From DASQZT01 sp035638575 (GTDB taxonomy: Bacteria > Acidobacteriota > Terriglobia > Bryobacterales > Bryobacteraceae), in NCBI GenBank assembly GCA_035638575.1, contig DASQZT010000282.1:56108-120107 (forward strand): 64,000 nt of DNA, in the 5' to 3' direction. A model generated the notes under the pieces. The model was not told where the DNA came from. It made no database searches and was given only the letters and a program-made list of their open reading frames with translations. This document shows positions 41,501-50,016 of the stretch, in pieces. The translations under genes and the position numbers were made by a program. The number at the start of each line of letters is the position of its first letter. Position 1 is the first letter of the stretch.

Positions 41501-41738
41501 GCGCCAGAAACGCGGCGCTGTATATTCCAGCGTCGTCGGTCTGGGTCTTGCGCTCGATGCCGGTGTCCGTATTACGGATCACCACGTCCGTCCCCGGCAC
41601 GGTGGCGCCCGAGGCATCGGTTACGGTTCCGGTAATCGTCCCGGAGCCTGCGAGCTGGCAGGACGCGGATTTCGGAAGCAACATCAACAAGGCCGGCAGC
41701 GAGAGGCAGGCCAACAGAATGACGCGTAGTTTGGACAT
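38568..41738 (-). CDS. TonB-dependent receptor, Oar-like, with carboxypeptidase-regulatory-like domain
   Basis: 1056 residues. ATG 41738 follows AAAGGAGGAGT, a strong ribosome site. Signal peptide ends near KSASCQ. Residues ~30-115 form a CarboxypepD_reg-like domain (GTITGTVTDASGATVPGTDVVI, GSYEVRLNKTGFG). The plug has VSNLPIAGRRWDSFVLLTP, SNTVDGANNNQAF and AAGGVVNAVTKSGANDFHGDLFYYLR. The barrel ends ISGRLTF with the terminal Phe. It stands alone between a propeller gene and an esterase operon, so its ligand is unknown; polymer or oligosaccharide uptake is the usual guess. Confidence 0.9.
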   Translation of the reverse strand: MSKLRVILLACLSLPALLMLLPKSASCQLAGSGTITGTVTDASGATVPGTDVVIRNTDTGIERKTQTDDAGIYSAAFLAPGSYEVRLNKTGFGALLRTGLVLQVGQTLTINLSMAVQAAQQQVTVTGETPIVDTEKTEVSQVISEAAVSNLPIAGRRWDSFVLLTPNVTTDGTNGMVSYRGLSGLYNSNTVDGANNNQAFFSEARGRAISGAYVYSMDSIKEYQVSASNYSAELGQAAGGVVNAVTKSGANDFHGDLFYYLRYPSFNALDPLPKSQGNYNQPIHQWQQFGASAGGHFVKDKLFYFVTYDGSRKVNPVTYTSSSYSSTARALPCPSQLTVTQCANANAFIFGKLGTYPRATNQDVYFGKLDYQATASNHVSASLNIMNYKAPNAYSTAPSYNNSSLDTNGSYIYHERIFVANWDSTISNSAVNNLRFQWGRDLEVAGSNAPAPYVSIASVMAYGEFYALPRIAEPDEHRIQISDTLSVVRGRHTIKTGVDLNFIHELMINLYNGTGQYNYNGAAAAAFGNWALDAYGVNIGDGLTGRHFSTLTQVTDPITGTGKDDFYDTDFAGFVEDSWKASSKLTLNLGLRYDIQLIPQPPKPNTSTPLTTLYTSTINIDKNNFAPRVGGAWQIGGNTVLRAGYGIFYAKTSNSTFYATRVENGVFQQSFNCTPTTCPALAFPNLIFPAPGPPLAAPFPGALTPQVTPFTPPALSQLARGQVPDFVNPVAHEGEVTFERQLPGSIAASVGYVLSRALRLPQWVDANLAPATASKSYDILSSSGGTAQTISLPFYTQRIDNTGVILNGYSDVNSWYNSMVITFRKRMSHGIEFTANYTLSKATDGGQVAGTNGTFNGTDVPVDPKNRKLEYALSDLDQRQRFVGNVVFRPSARNLSNRSARLLLDGWVFSSIVSLSTGQPVTPLISGFPSGGPDGGLTGGEVSNGGVSTGGRAPWLVRNTFTAPGYHDVDVRIGRQFAFGERVKLSLVGEAFNLFNHTNVSSVNTTAFNFTAAGSGVCGGHTNGCLAPNAAFLAPTATSNLLWGPRQLQISGRLTF

Positions 41739-42008
41739 ACTCCTCCTTTATCAAAGACCGCTGGCAACAGGGCCGCTTTTCCTGATGGGTACGACTGAAG
41801 CTTTTTGACCTTCCATTATGATCGAAATTCGCGCAAAAGAAAAGTGCGGAGATGTGACATATTATGCCCGCATGCTCTTCCGTTTTGATCGCGCGATGCC
41901 GCGATCGGCCTGGCTCCAACTCGGCGTCCAGACGCCGGGTGTTACGGCTGTCGAACAACGAAACGCTCCCCGGCTGACCGCCTCGCCTGGACCCTGCGGC
42001 TGGCCAAC

Positions 42009-43124
42009 TCACTGATGGAGGTTCAGCACTCTACGCAATCGTGGCGCCAGCCCTTCCGCCATCCACTGGAACCCCAGGTCGTTGGGGTGGGTTCCGTCCA
42101 CCAACCCATCCGCCCGCTCCGGCCCGAGCAGGTCCGTGCCTTCGACGATTTGCAGGTGTTCATCGCCGGCCGCGATGTGCTTGCTCGCCACTTTGCGAAT
42201 CAATGCACGCATGCCCTCCACTTCGCCGTCTGTCCCTGGCAGGGTTTCCTGGGAATTGGCGATGGGAGTGATGACCACGATGGGCGTGCGCGGGTGCTTT
42301 TCGCGAACCGTATTCAAGAACGGCTCGTACACCTCGCGCAGAGAAGCGACGGTCCGGTTGTTCTGCGCGAAGTCGAAAACAAATGCCGACGCATCTATTT
42401 CGGCGACCATTCGCGCCACCTCCGGCTCGCCCTTGCCGCTCCCCGAAAAGCCCAGGTTGACGAAATCGAGATTGAGCATCCGCCCGAGGATTGCCTGATA
42501 ACTCATCCCGGGGCGGCTGGCACATCCTCCTTGCGTGATCGAGGTGCCGTAGAATACAACCGGCTTCGATACGGCGAACGGCTGCGGCTTGCGAATCCCG
42601 GCATCCGCGTCGAGGCCCACGGCCACGACCTTCACGGGCTTGTACAGCGAGAGATAAATGGTCGCTTCGCGCTCGACGCGTGGCTGCCCCTTTAGATCGA
42701 GATAAACTTGTTCGACCGGTTCACCCGGTTTCGAGTCCTTCCTGGCAATTGCCGTGCCTCGATAGAAGCCGTCGAGATACAGGTCTACCCCAGTCTGGCC
42801 GAATGCATGCATGTTGGCCATGTCTGGGCCGGATCGGTATTCGAGACGAATCGCAATGACGTTGGAGTCGGTCCGGAATCGAATCCGTCCTCCGCTCGGC
42901 GAGTTCCCCAGGCTCCAGACGGATTTCGGCAATGTGTCTTGCAGCCGCACCGGCAGCCGGAACCATTCGCCGCCATTTTCTCCAAACCAGGGCAAGCCGT
43001 CGATCTCCAGAGGCGAGTCGTTCGGCTGGATCCAATTGACGCCGGCCTTCTGTCCCATAGCCGGAAGAGCGAACAGCGCAATAGCAAATAGCAGACGCAA
43101 GAGTAGATTATGGCGCGGCGCCAA
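42009..43124 (-). CDS. SGNH-type esterase (GxDLY plus GDSL domains)
   Basis: About 371 residues if started at TTG 43124; TTG 43100 is an alternative, and both precede a hydrophobic signal peptide ending LPAMGQ. No good Shine-Dalgarno is seen. Residues ~35-180 look like the GxDLY domain (GVDLYLDGFYRG, IRLEYRS). Residues ~185-365 are a GDSL/SGNH hydrolase: VFYGTSITQGG with the nucleophile Ser, FVNLGFSGSG (Gly), NNRT-type Asn block in FDFAQNNRT, and DGTHPNDLG with the Asp-His pair. Likely deacetylates sugars or polysaccharides outside the cytoplasm. It lies 110 bases after a Gfo/Idh gene, probably in one transcript with it. Confidence 0.82.
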   Translation of the reverse strand: MAPRHNLLLRLLFAIALFALPAMGQKAGVNWIQPNDSPLEIDGLPWFGENGGEWFRLPVRLQDTLPKSVWSLGNSPSGGRIRFRTDSNVIAIRLEYRSGPDMANMHAFGQTGVDLYLDGFYRGTAIARKDSKPGEPVEQVYLDLKGQPRVEREATIYLSLYKPVKVVAVGLDADAGIRKPQPFAVSKPVVFYGTSITQGGCASRPGMSYQAILGRMLNLDFVNLGFSGSGKGEPEVARMVAEIDASAFVFDFAQNNRTVASLREVYEPFLNTVREKHPRTPIVVITPIANSQETLPGTDGEVEGMRALIRKVASKHIAAGDEHLQIVEGTDLLGPERADGLVDGTHPNDLGFQWMAEGLAPRLRRVLNLHQ

Positions 43125-43234
43125 CGGCGAAAGCTGGCCAGTTCTCTGGAAATCCTGAGTGCCAGCCGGACCGGGCGGCTGTGGCCCGGGGTGTCTGAAG
43201 AGTACGCGAGCCAGCGCCCATCCGGGCTTCGGCC

Positions 43235-44518
43235 TCAGACCTTCGGCAGCTCCCATCCCTTGCGCCGCTCCCGGTTGGCCAGCAGGTTGGCCTCGCGGTC
43301 GCCGGGGAATTCTTCCTTCTTGGGGTCCCACCGCAGCCTCCGGTTGAGACGCCGCGTGATGTTGGCCAGGTGGCACACGGTCACCGACCGGTGCCCGATC
43401 TCCACGTCCGCATTGGGCGTCTTGCGCCCGGGAATGGCTTCCAGCCAGAAGCCCATGTGGTACTCCGCCTGCCACAGCGCCACATTGTCGTGCCACTTGT
43501 CGATCTCTTGCTTCGGCGGCAGGTCGAGTGTCACGCCCGGCGCGTCGATCTTGAAGTTGTTGCGCCAGATGTCGATTTGTCCCTTCTCGCCGATGAAGCG
43601 CGCGCCCCCTTGCAGGTCGTTCTGGGGAAGGTCGAGGTGGACCTCCACTCCGTTCTCGTAGCGGAACGCCATCGCGCCCGCAGGCCCGCCTTCCATGGGC
43701 CACAGCTCCACCGGCCCGCTATCGTCCATCCCCAGCGCCCACTGGACCTGGTCCAGCCCGTGCGCTCCCCAGTTGGTCATCTCGCCACCCGAGTAATCCC
43801 ACCACGACATCCAACTGGTGTGCAGCTTCTTGTTGTAGCGGCGCTGGGCCGCCTGCCCCAGCCACACATCCCAGTCCAGCTTGTCGGGAACGGCCTCTTC
43901 GGGCAGCTCCGTGACGGTGTTCGACGAAGGGTAGTTGACGCCCTGGACGAGCGTGATCTTGCCCAGCCCTCCCGTTCGCACCAGCCGGCACGCGATCTGG
44001 TTCATCTGCATGGAGCGCTGCTGGCTTCCCACCTGGAAGACGCGTTTGTATTTCCGCGCCGCGTTGACCAGCGCGCGCCCTTCGGCGGGGTACAAGGTCA
44101 GAGGCTTCTCGGCGTATACGTCCTTGCCGGCCTGGCAGGCGTGGATCGCGGCCAGCACCCGGCCGTGGTCCGGCGTGGCTACGATCACCGCGTCGATATC
44201 CTTGCGGTCCAGGATGCGGCGGTAGTCCTGGTAGAGGTCCCATTTGGCCTGGCGTTTGGCGGCGGCCTGTTCGCACCGCGCGAGCCAGCAGTCCGCCAGC
44301 GCCGCCACCTGTCCCGGCTGGGGAAGCTGGTCGATCAACAGGTTCGCCCGGTTCCCCACTCCGATGACGCCGACCTGAATCCGGTCGTTGGCCCCCGGCC
44401 TGCCGGGAGCGCCCAGCACGTGCCGGGGAATGAGGTACGGGAAAGCCGCGGCAGCAGCCGTTCCCACGGTGGTGCGCCTCAGAAACTGACGGCGTGATTC
44501 GTTCCGGTCGATGCTCAT
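43235..44518 (-). CDS. Gfo/Idh/MocA family oxidoreductase with Tat signal
   Basis: 427 residues from ATG 44518, overlapping the GH4 stop by four bases. Tat signal RRQFLRRTTVG at residues 9-19 with a hydrophobic stretch after it. Rossmann fold with VGVIGVGNRANLL, AVIVATPDHGR, and the catalytic-type EKP at 137-139 (DVYAEKPLTLYP). The C-terminal domain has DWDVWLGQAAQRRYNK, WWDYSGGEMTNWGAHGLDQVQWALG and the HxxD-type ligands of this group. Related exported enzymes act on sugars or glycosides with tightly bound NAD(P); the substrate is unknown. Neighbours (GH4, esterase) point to glycoside oxidation or cleavage. Confidence 0.9.
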   Translation of the reverse strand: MSIDRNESRRQFLRRTTVGTAAAAAFPYLIPRHVLGAPGRPGANDRIQVGVIGVGNRANLLIDQLPQPGQVAALADCWLARCEQAAAKRQAKWDLYQDYRRILDRKDIDAVIVATPDHGRVLAAIHACQAGKDVYAEKPLTLYPAEGRALVNAARKYKRVFQVGSQQRSMQMNQIACRLVRTGGLGKITLVQGVNYPSSNTVTELPEEAVPDKLDWDVWLGQAAQRRYNKKLHTSWMSWWDYSGGEMTNWGAHGLDQVQWALGMDDSGPVELWPMEGGPAGAMAFRYENGVEVHLDLPQNDLQGGARFIGEKGQIDIWRNNFKIDAPGVTLDLPPKQEIDKWHDNVALWQAEYHMGFWLEAIPGRKTPNADVEIGHRSVTVCHLANITRRLNRRLRWDPKKEEFPGDREANLLANRERRKGWELPKV

Positions 44519-45957
44519 ACGTTCTGCTCCATTCCCTGCGTGACCAGCGTGCCGAAGCGCTTGCCGATGGCCAGCGCCGGATCGAGCGGCACATCCACGG
44601 CCTGGCACCCCGCCGGTATCGCGATCGCCGGTTTGGGCGCCACACTCCGGCCTGCGAACTGCGGCAGCCACTCTCGCTCGGCTTCCAGCAGTTCGGCGCA
44701 CATCTCGCGGATATCCGCGAGCGTGCAAACCGCCCCCGTCAGCGGATCCATCGCGGCTGCCTGCACCAGGCGTTCTGGGTCGCCCGCCAACGCCGCTTCG
44801 GCGGCCAGGCTCTGGACGTTGATGTTGGTGGTGCACAGCGCCGCGCACTGCGCCGGCAGCTCGCCCACCACCGTCGGGCGCAGCCCGGCATCGTCGGCAA
44901 AGACGGGCACCTCCACGCAACACCCCCGCGGCAGGTTGGTGATGTACCCGTCGTTGCGGACATTGCCCATGAAGCGGAAAGGCTTCCCGGTGGCCAGCGC
45001 TTCCATGATGTAAGAACAGTACTCCACGCTGCGCTTTCCGAGCCGCGTGGATTCGTAGATCAGCGGGTCCTCCACCGCGTACCGGTCGGCCACCAGCTTG
45101 CACCAGTTGTAGTACGCGCCGGACTCACCGCCGAAGCTCGGCTCGTCGCAGTACATCTCGAGCGCCTTCCGGTTCTTCCGGAACCACGGCACGTACTCGC
45201 TCAGGTGGCCGGTGCTCTCGGTCATGAAGTAGCCGAAGTGGCGGAAGACTTCGCCGCGCACCTTTTCATTCTTGTAGTACTCGGGCCTTTCGAAGACCTC
45301 CCGCAGCATCGGGTACAGGTCGCGGCCCCGGTGTTCCAGCCGCAGGAACCAGTCCATGTGGTTGATGCCGCCGCAGGTGTAGGTGATCTCCTCCTTGGGC
45401 ACGCCGCAATAGCGCGCGATGAGGTCGAGCGTGGTCTGCACCCCGTGGCACAGCCCCACGAACGAGACCCCGGTGGCTTTCCCCAGCGCCAGGCAGTTGG
45501 CCGCCATGGGGTTGGCGTACTGGAGCATGATCGCCCCCGGCCGCGCCAGCCGCTCCATATCGCGGCCGATGTCCACGAGCACCGGAATAGTCCGCAGGCC
45601 GCGCATGATGCCGCCCGGGCCCAGAGAGTCGGCGATGCACTGGTCCACGCCGTACCGCAGGGGGATCCTGTAGTCCAGCTCGAAGGCGCGGACGCCGCCC
45701 ACCTGGATCATCACCACGACGAAGTCGGCGTCGCGGATGGCTTCGGCGCGGTCCGTGGTGCCCCAGACCTTGGCGGCGAGCCCGTTATCGGCGATCATGC
45801 GGCAGGCGAACGCCTCCATGCGCCGCAACTTCTCTTCGGTGCGGCTCATCAGCGCGATTTCGCAGCCGGCGAGCGCCGGCGTGGACAGGATGTCGTTCAA
45901 CAGGGTCTTGCAAAAAACGATGCTCCCCGCACCGATCATGGCGATCTTCTTGGTCAT
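44515..45957 (-). CDS. Glycoside hydrolase family 4 (alpha-galactosidase/glucosidase type)
   Basis: 480 residues, no signal peptide, so cytoplasmic. NAD-binding start KIAMIGAGSIVF. Family blocks: IADSLGPGGIMRGLRTIPV, QYANPMAANC (Asn149), GLCHGVQ (Cys170) and GGINHMDWF (His200); the last two are the manganese ligands of GH4. The C-terminal NLPRGCCVEVPVFAD is typical. GH4 enzymes cleave glycosides by transient oxidation at C3 with NAD and Mn. The sequence looks nearer to MelA/AglA than to phospho-glucosidases. First gene of a minus-strand operon with the Gfo/Idh gene and esterase. Confidence 0.93.
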   Translation of the reverse strand: MTKKIAMIGAGSIVFCKTLLNDILSTPALAGCEIALMSRTEEKLRRMEAFACRMIADNGLAAKVWGTTDRAEAIRDADFVVVMIQVGGVRAFELDYRIPLRYGVDQCIADSLGPGGIMRGLRTIPVLVDIGRDMERLARPGAIMLQYANPMAANCLALGKATGVSFVGLCHGVQTTLDLIARYCGVPKEEITYTCGGINHMDWFLRLEHRGRDLYPMLREVFERPEYYKNEKVRGEVFRHFGYFMTESTGHLSEYVPWFRKNRKALEMYCDEPSFGGESGAYYNWCKLVADRYAVEDPLIYESTRLGKRSVEYCSYIMEALATGKPFRFMGNVRNDGYITNLPRGCCVEVPVFADDAGLRPTVVGELPAQCAALCTTNINVQSLAAEAALAGDPERLVQAAAMDPLTGAVCTLADIREMCAELLEAEREWLPQFAGRSVAPKPAIAIPAGCQAVDVPLDPALAIGKRFGTLVTQGMEQNV

Positions 45958-46251
45958 CTGGTTCTGCCTTCCAGACCTGTGAGTAGCACGTATACCGCTC
46001 CGAAATCAAGGGTGAATCGGCAGGGTGTCCTCTATCGGGGGCCGGGACACCGTGTATCGTTGGAACGGGAAGGGGTATCAGTAGCGGCTCTAGCGTGTCG
46101 TTTTTCCGGCTATCTCGACGTTGGCCCGATGATGGCCGGAATCTATCCTTTCCTGCCGGGTAGGATTCATCGGGTCGTTTCTGAGCAGTCTTCTCGGATA
46201 ACCCGGGAAGCCGTTACAATCAGGAGGTTGCCGGCTCGGGGAGATTACATC

Positions 46252-47628
46252 ATGCGATACGGGTCTGTTTTGACCACAGCGTTCGCGGTTTCACTGAGCG
46301 CGACTGCGATTCGCGCACAGGTTCAGCCGCCGCCAGCTCCGTGGCGAGGGGCGGGGCCCATCCCGTGCGCCGGTTCTGACGGCGGAGTGTTTCAATGCCC
46401 TCCGGCTCCTCGAGTTGTCGCGGTCCGTGCGGGCCGCTTGTTCGATAGCAAGACCGGCCAAATGTTGACGCGGCAGGTGGTCGTTCTTTCGGGCGAGCGA
46501 ATCACTGAAGTCGGACCGCAGGGCCAGGTCGGGATTCCGGCGGGAGCGAAGGTGATCGACCTCAGCCAGGCAACGGTCCTACCCGGCTTGATCGACGCGC
46601 ACACCCACATGTTCAACACACGCGGACCGGACGCAACGACGGAAAGCTCGATGCTGATCGCCGTACAGAACGCGCAGGCGGATCTGCGGGCGGGCTTTAC
46701 CGCCGCGCGAGATATGAGCTCCCACGGTAACGGATACGGCGACGTGGCGATCCGCAATGCCATCAACGAGGGCCGCATAGACGGCCCACGGTATCAGGTG
46801 TCGACTCGAGGCATCGTCTGGGGAGCCGGCGCCGCGAATCCAACTGTTCCGGACAACCCGTTAGCCGCTGCGGTGGTGCGCTCGGCGGACGCGGCGCGCG
46901 CGGCCGTGCGGGAACAGATCGCGCACGGCGCGGATTGGATCAAGTTGTATCCGGCTGGTGGCTACTCGTTCAGCGCTACGGGTGACGACCAATACCAGGT
47001 GACTTATCCGCTGGCGGTACTCGAAGCGTTGATTGACGAGACGCACCGGCTGGGCAGGAAGGCAGGCTGCCATGTATATGGCGGCGAGGGGCAAAGGAAC
47101 GCGATCGTCGCGGGCTGCGACACCATCGAGCACGGATTCGGCCTGAACCGGGAACAGATCGACATGATGGCCGCGAAGGGGCTTTATTACGATCCGACGC
47201 TGGTCCGGTACATGGAGCCGTACATGGACGACGTGGACGCGAAAAACACCGGCGGCAGGTTCCGGATCATACCGATCTTCGAGAAGGCTGCCAGAATGGC
47301 CGCGGCAACGAACGGAATTCAAGTGATGATGGGCAGCGGAGTGGATGGATCGACGTTTCCGCATGGGACGCAGGGTCTCGAGTTTGAAGCGCTCGTGAAG
47401 CGCGCGGGCCTGACTCCGGCGAGGGCGATCCAGTCGGGAACCACGATTAACGCGAAGGTGATGGGATGGCAGGATCAGGTCGGATCCATCGACAAGGGTA
47501 AATACGCCGACCTGATCGCCGTCTCCGGCGACCCGCTGGCCGACATCACGGAGCTTCAGCGGGTCAAGTTCGTGATGAAGGGTGGGAAGATCATTAGGAA
47601 CGGCCTGGCGCCAGGGGCTTCCGAGTGA
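46252..47628 (+). CDS. Secreted metal-dependent amidohydrolase (imidazolonepropionase/prolidase-like)
   Basis: 458 residues. ATG 46252 lies about nine bases after GGGGAG and opens a signal peptide (cleavage near IRAQ). The open frame reaches far upstream but is antisense to GH4 there. The amidohydrolase core shows VLPGLIDAHTHMF with the HxH metal site, GADWIKLYPAGGYSF with the carbamylated-Lys position, CHVYGGEGQRNAI, TIEHGFGL and GSGVDGSTFPHGTQ (metal Asp), and the tail KYADLIAVSGDPLADI. Related enzymes hydrolyse dipeptides or cyclic amides; this one is periplasmic. A TACAAT at 46215-46220 may be part of its promoter. Confidence 0.9.
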   Translation: MRYGSVLTTAFAVSLSATAIRAQVQPPPAPWRGAGPIPCAGSDGGVFQCPPAPRVVAVRAGRLFDSKTGQMLTRQVVVLSGERITEVGPQGQVGIPAGAKVIDLSQATVLPGLIDAHTHMFNTRGPDATTESSMLIAVQNAQADLRAGFTAARDMSSHGNGYGDVAIRNAINEGRIDGPRYQVSTRGIVWGAGAANPTVPDNPLAAAVVRSADAARAAVREQIAHGADWIKLYPAGGYSFSATGDDQYQVTYPLAVLEALIDETHRLGRKAGCHVYGGEGQRNAIVAGCDTIEHGFGLNREQIDMMAAKGLYYDPTLVRYMEPYMDDVDAKNTGGRFRIIPIFEKAARMAAATNGIQVMMGSGVDGSTFPHGTQGLEFEALVKRAGLTPARAIQSGTTINAKVMGWQDQVGSIDKGKYADLIAVSGDPLADITELQRVKFVMKGGKIIRNGLAPGASE

Positions 47629-47698
47629 TCCGGTTTAGAAGCTCCGGCTCGGCTGCTTGCGGCGCGAACGCGGTCGGATTACTCCAGATCCTGGGTCT

Positions 47699-48664
47699 TC
47701 ATTGCTTGAAATCGTCCAGGTTCGGCGAGCAGCACGGCGTCTCGACCGGTTTGCGGATCATCATCTCGGTCCGCGTGAAATTCTTGTCGTAGAGTTGCAG
47801 CAGCCAGCGGCCGTCGCGGGCGATCGCGGGCTCCCGCGGCGGCTTGTAACCCCGCTCCACTACCGTTTTGTACACCTGCTGCACGTCCATCGTGCTCAGA
47901 GCATAATGGTGCAGCACGCCGAGCTGTTGGGGCGTGGGCATGGTCTCGCGCACCATGTACTCGATCCAGTCGTATCCATCCGGCACCATCATCGAGATCC
48001 ACTCGAAGCGGTCGTCCGTCGGCCCGCCCTTCCATTGCAGCCGGAACCCCAGGGCGTCTTTATAGAAGGCGTCCGCCTTGGACGGATCCACCACGCGCAC
48101 GCCTACGTGCAGGATATGGTCCGAAACGCGCGTCGCCGATAGATGCTTGCCAAAATTACGGCTGTGAATCGATCCCGGCATGTACTGGACGAACTGCACC
48201 GAGTGGCCATCCGGGTCCTTCACTACGAAGCTCCGGTTGCCGTTGGCGTCCTTGTCGATCCTGGCGGGGACCTGAATGCCTTTCGCCGCCAGGTAGTCGC
48301 GCAGCTTCCGGGCATCGTTCGTTTCGAAGCCGATCCGGATGAGGCGGTCTTCGCGCTCGCCATTCAGGGTCGGTGACACCTCTACGTACTGGTGGTCGTT
48401 GACCTTGAAGCAGGCGAGATCGCCGGCCACCGCGGGGTCCTTCGTCGCGAAAGCCTCCGCCATCCCCACTACCCCGGAGTAGAACTTACGGGCGTCGTCG
48501 AGGTTGTCCACCTTCACCGCGATGTTCGCGATGCCGACGATGCGTGGCCGTTCCGCGCCGTGGACCGAAACCGCGAATACAACCCCGAGCCAACAAAATG
48601 TTCTGAGCAACGCTCGGATTCCTTTCTGTCGGTGCATCGCCGCCAAGTCCGTGCGAACCATCAT
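47699..48664 (-). CDS. Exported protein with two VOC (glyoxalase-like) domains
   Basis: 321 residues from ATG 48664; ATG 48637 is nearly as good and neither has a clear ribosome site. A hydrophobic signal (LLRTFCWLGVVFAVSVHG) follows. Two VOC modules are visible: about 45-165 (IANIAVKVDNLDDARKFYSGVVGM, FVVKDPDGHSVQFVQYMPG) and about 180-300 (ILHVGVRVVDPSKADAFYKDALGF, YDWIEYMVR). His and Glu residues at the usual metal positions are present in part. The reaction is unknown; the family covers dioxygenases, isomerases and resistance proteins. Confidence 0.82.
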   Translation of the reverse strand: MMVRTDLAAMHRQKGIRALLRTFCWLGVVFAVSVHGAERPRIVGIANIAVKVDNLDDARKFYSGVVGMAEAFATKDPAVAGDLACFKVNDHQYVEVSPTLNGEREDRLIRIGFETNDARKLRDYLAAKGIQVPARIDKDANGNRSFVVKDPDGHSVQFVQYMPGSIHSRNFGKHLSATRVSDHILHVGVRVVDPSKADAFYKDALGFRLQWKGGPTDDRFEWISMMVPDGYDWIEYMVRETMPTPQQLGVLHHYALSTMDVQQVYKTVVERGYKPPREPAIARDGRWLLQLYDKNFTRTEMMIRKPVETPCCSPNLDDFKQ

Positions 48665-48793
48665 ATCGTAAACTGACGCGGGACCAGGTCGGGAACCCAT
48701 CGGTCGAATTGGCCTCGGGGAAATCCAAGGCGCTCTTCCGGAGTGGTTATGAGTGCGTGCGAATCTGCCCGCTATCTGGTAGAGTCCATCGTT

Positions 48794-49612
48794 ATGGAAG
48801 AGTACATTGTTCGTTTCCCGATCAAGCACCCCTGTCGAGTCTCGCTGCTCGTCCTGATCCTGTGTGCCGCACCGCATCTGCTGCGCGCGCAGGCGTCCGG
48901 AGCGCCTGCAACACCTTCGCCCACCGTGCCGGATTGGGCGCTGCCGGGCTCCCCTACGCACAAACAGGTGCCGCCACCCGCGGATTTTCACCGGCCAAGC
49001 AAGAATTTCGACACGCCGATCGGCGTGTTTCAGGGCCAATCCGACATCGGCAGCGCGCTGGTGCCGGGCAGCGCCAGTTACGACGCCAGCACGAAGCAGT
49101 ACACCATCAACTCCGCCGGCTACAACATCTGGTATTCGCGCGACGAGTTTCGTTATCTCTGGAGCAGGATGTCCGGGGACGTTTCACTCGCCGCCGACGT
49201 CGCGTTCCCGGACTCGAACGGCTACGGCGATCGAAAAGCCGTTCTGGTCATTCGCCAGAATCTCGATGATGATTCCAGGGAAGCCATGGCCGGCCAGCAC
49301 GGTGCGGGCTTGATTCACCTGGCAGATCGTCCCGAGAGAGGCGCGAACCTCAAGGATATGCAGTTTCGCTTCGGGGGCAGCCTCGCCAATGTCAGGGCTA
49401 AGCGCATCGGAATCGAAAAGTATGGTGACTCCGTCGCGCTCTTCATCAGCCTGACAGGCGAACCGATGCACCAGTTCGGCCCGCCGATTCGCCTGCATTT
49501 CGACGAGCCTTTTTACGTGGGCATCGGCTTCTGCTCGCATTTGCCGGACAAGTCTGATACCGCTGTGCTCTCCAATGTCGTTCTCGAGAACTCGGCGGGC
49601 AAGGTACACTAG
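48794..49612 (+). CDS. Secreted protein, TolB-associated N-domain-like, unknown function
   Basis: 272 residues from ATG 48794, which begins a signal peptide (SLLVLILCAAPHLLRAQ). An open extension to 48743 adds only unlikely residues. The mature part (about 60-265) is a beta-sandwich of the DUF1349/concanavalin kind: GVFQGQSDIGSALVPGSASYD, YNIWYSRDEFRYLWSRMSGDVSLAADV and FYVGIGFCSHLPDKSDTAVLSNV. In acidobacteria this segment often precedes TolB-like beta-propellers; here it stands alone. It may bind carbohydrate. Confidence 0.75.
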   Translation: MEEYIVRFPIKHPCRVSLLVLILCAAPHLLRAQASGAPATPSPTVPDWALPGSPTHKQVPPPADFHRPSKNFDTPIGVFQGQSDIGSALVPGSASYDASTKQYTINSAGYNIWYSRDEFRYLWSRMSGDVSLAADVAFPDSNGYGDRKAVLVIRQNLDDDSREAMAGQHGAGLIHLADRPERGANLKDMQFRFGGSLANVRAKRIGIEKYGDSVALFISLTGEPMHQFGPPIRLHFDEPFYVGIGFCSHLPDKSDTAVLSNVVLENSAGKVH

Positions 49613-49674
49613 AGCGGAATTACACTTGCCGCTTGGGAACTGAAGCGGGCCGCGTAGCAAGCAGGAGGAAGCAT

Positions 49675-49947
49675 ATGGCAGCAGGTGCCGCAGCTGGCGC
49701 AGCGATCGCCAAAGCCATCAAGGTATCGGGTATGCTCATACGGGTCGAACCGGAGGAGTTTTCGAAACTCCTGAACCGGGCCAAGGATCCGCTGATCGTT
49801 GTTGCGGAAGGCGGAATTTTCGGCAGGAACTATCTGTACCTGATGAGCTACAAAGGCCTGACGTTCTTTACCAGGTCCGGTGCTCCTTTGCCGCTGCCCG
49901 GCGGCGCGGAACTGGTGAAGGCGGGCCGTATCTGGATTCCCGGTTGA
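49675..49947 (+). CDS. Small conserved-looking hypothetical protein
   Basis: 90 residues. ATG 49675 has GGAGG six bases upstream, a textbook site. An Ala/Gly-rich N-terminal helix (AAGAAAGAAIAKAIKVSG) could be a membrane segment or signal-like anchor. It is followed by a small alpha/beta domain (LIRVEPEEFSKLLNRAKDPLIVVAEGG, RNYLYLMSYKGLTFFTRSG). I cannot name a family with certainty. Confidence 0.7.
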   Translation: MAAGAAAGAAIAKAIKVSGMLIRVEPEEFSKLLNRAKDPLIVVAEGGIFGRNYLYLMSYKGLTFFTRSGAPLPLPGGAELVKAGRIWIPG

Positions 49948-50016
49948 CCCCCGTCGGGGTGCTGAAGCGCGATTGGCGCCGGGACCCACGGTTCCACGGC
50001 CGGCCGGCTTCATCCC

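Noticed and set aside
41818..42015. Small plus-strand gene of 65 residues between receptor and esterase
   Set aside because: No ribosome site or family features; it lies in the promoter region of the receptor gene.
43235..45103. A 622-residue reading of the Gfo/Idh gene
   Set aside because: The first 195 residues are antisense-like shadow of the GH4 frame; the Tat signal starts at 44518.
46024..46051. Hairpin GGTGTCC/GGACACC as a terminator for the divergent gap
   Set aside because: No T-tract follows on either strand and it lies between divergent genes.
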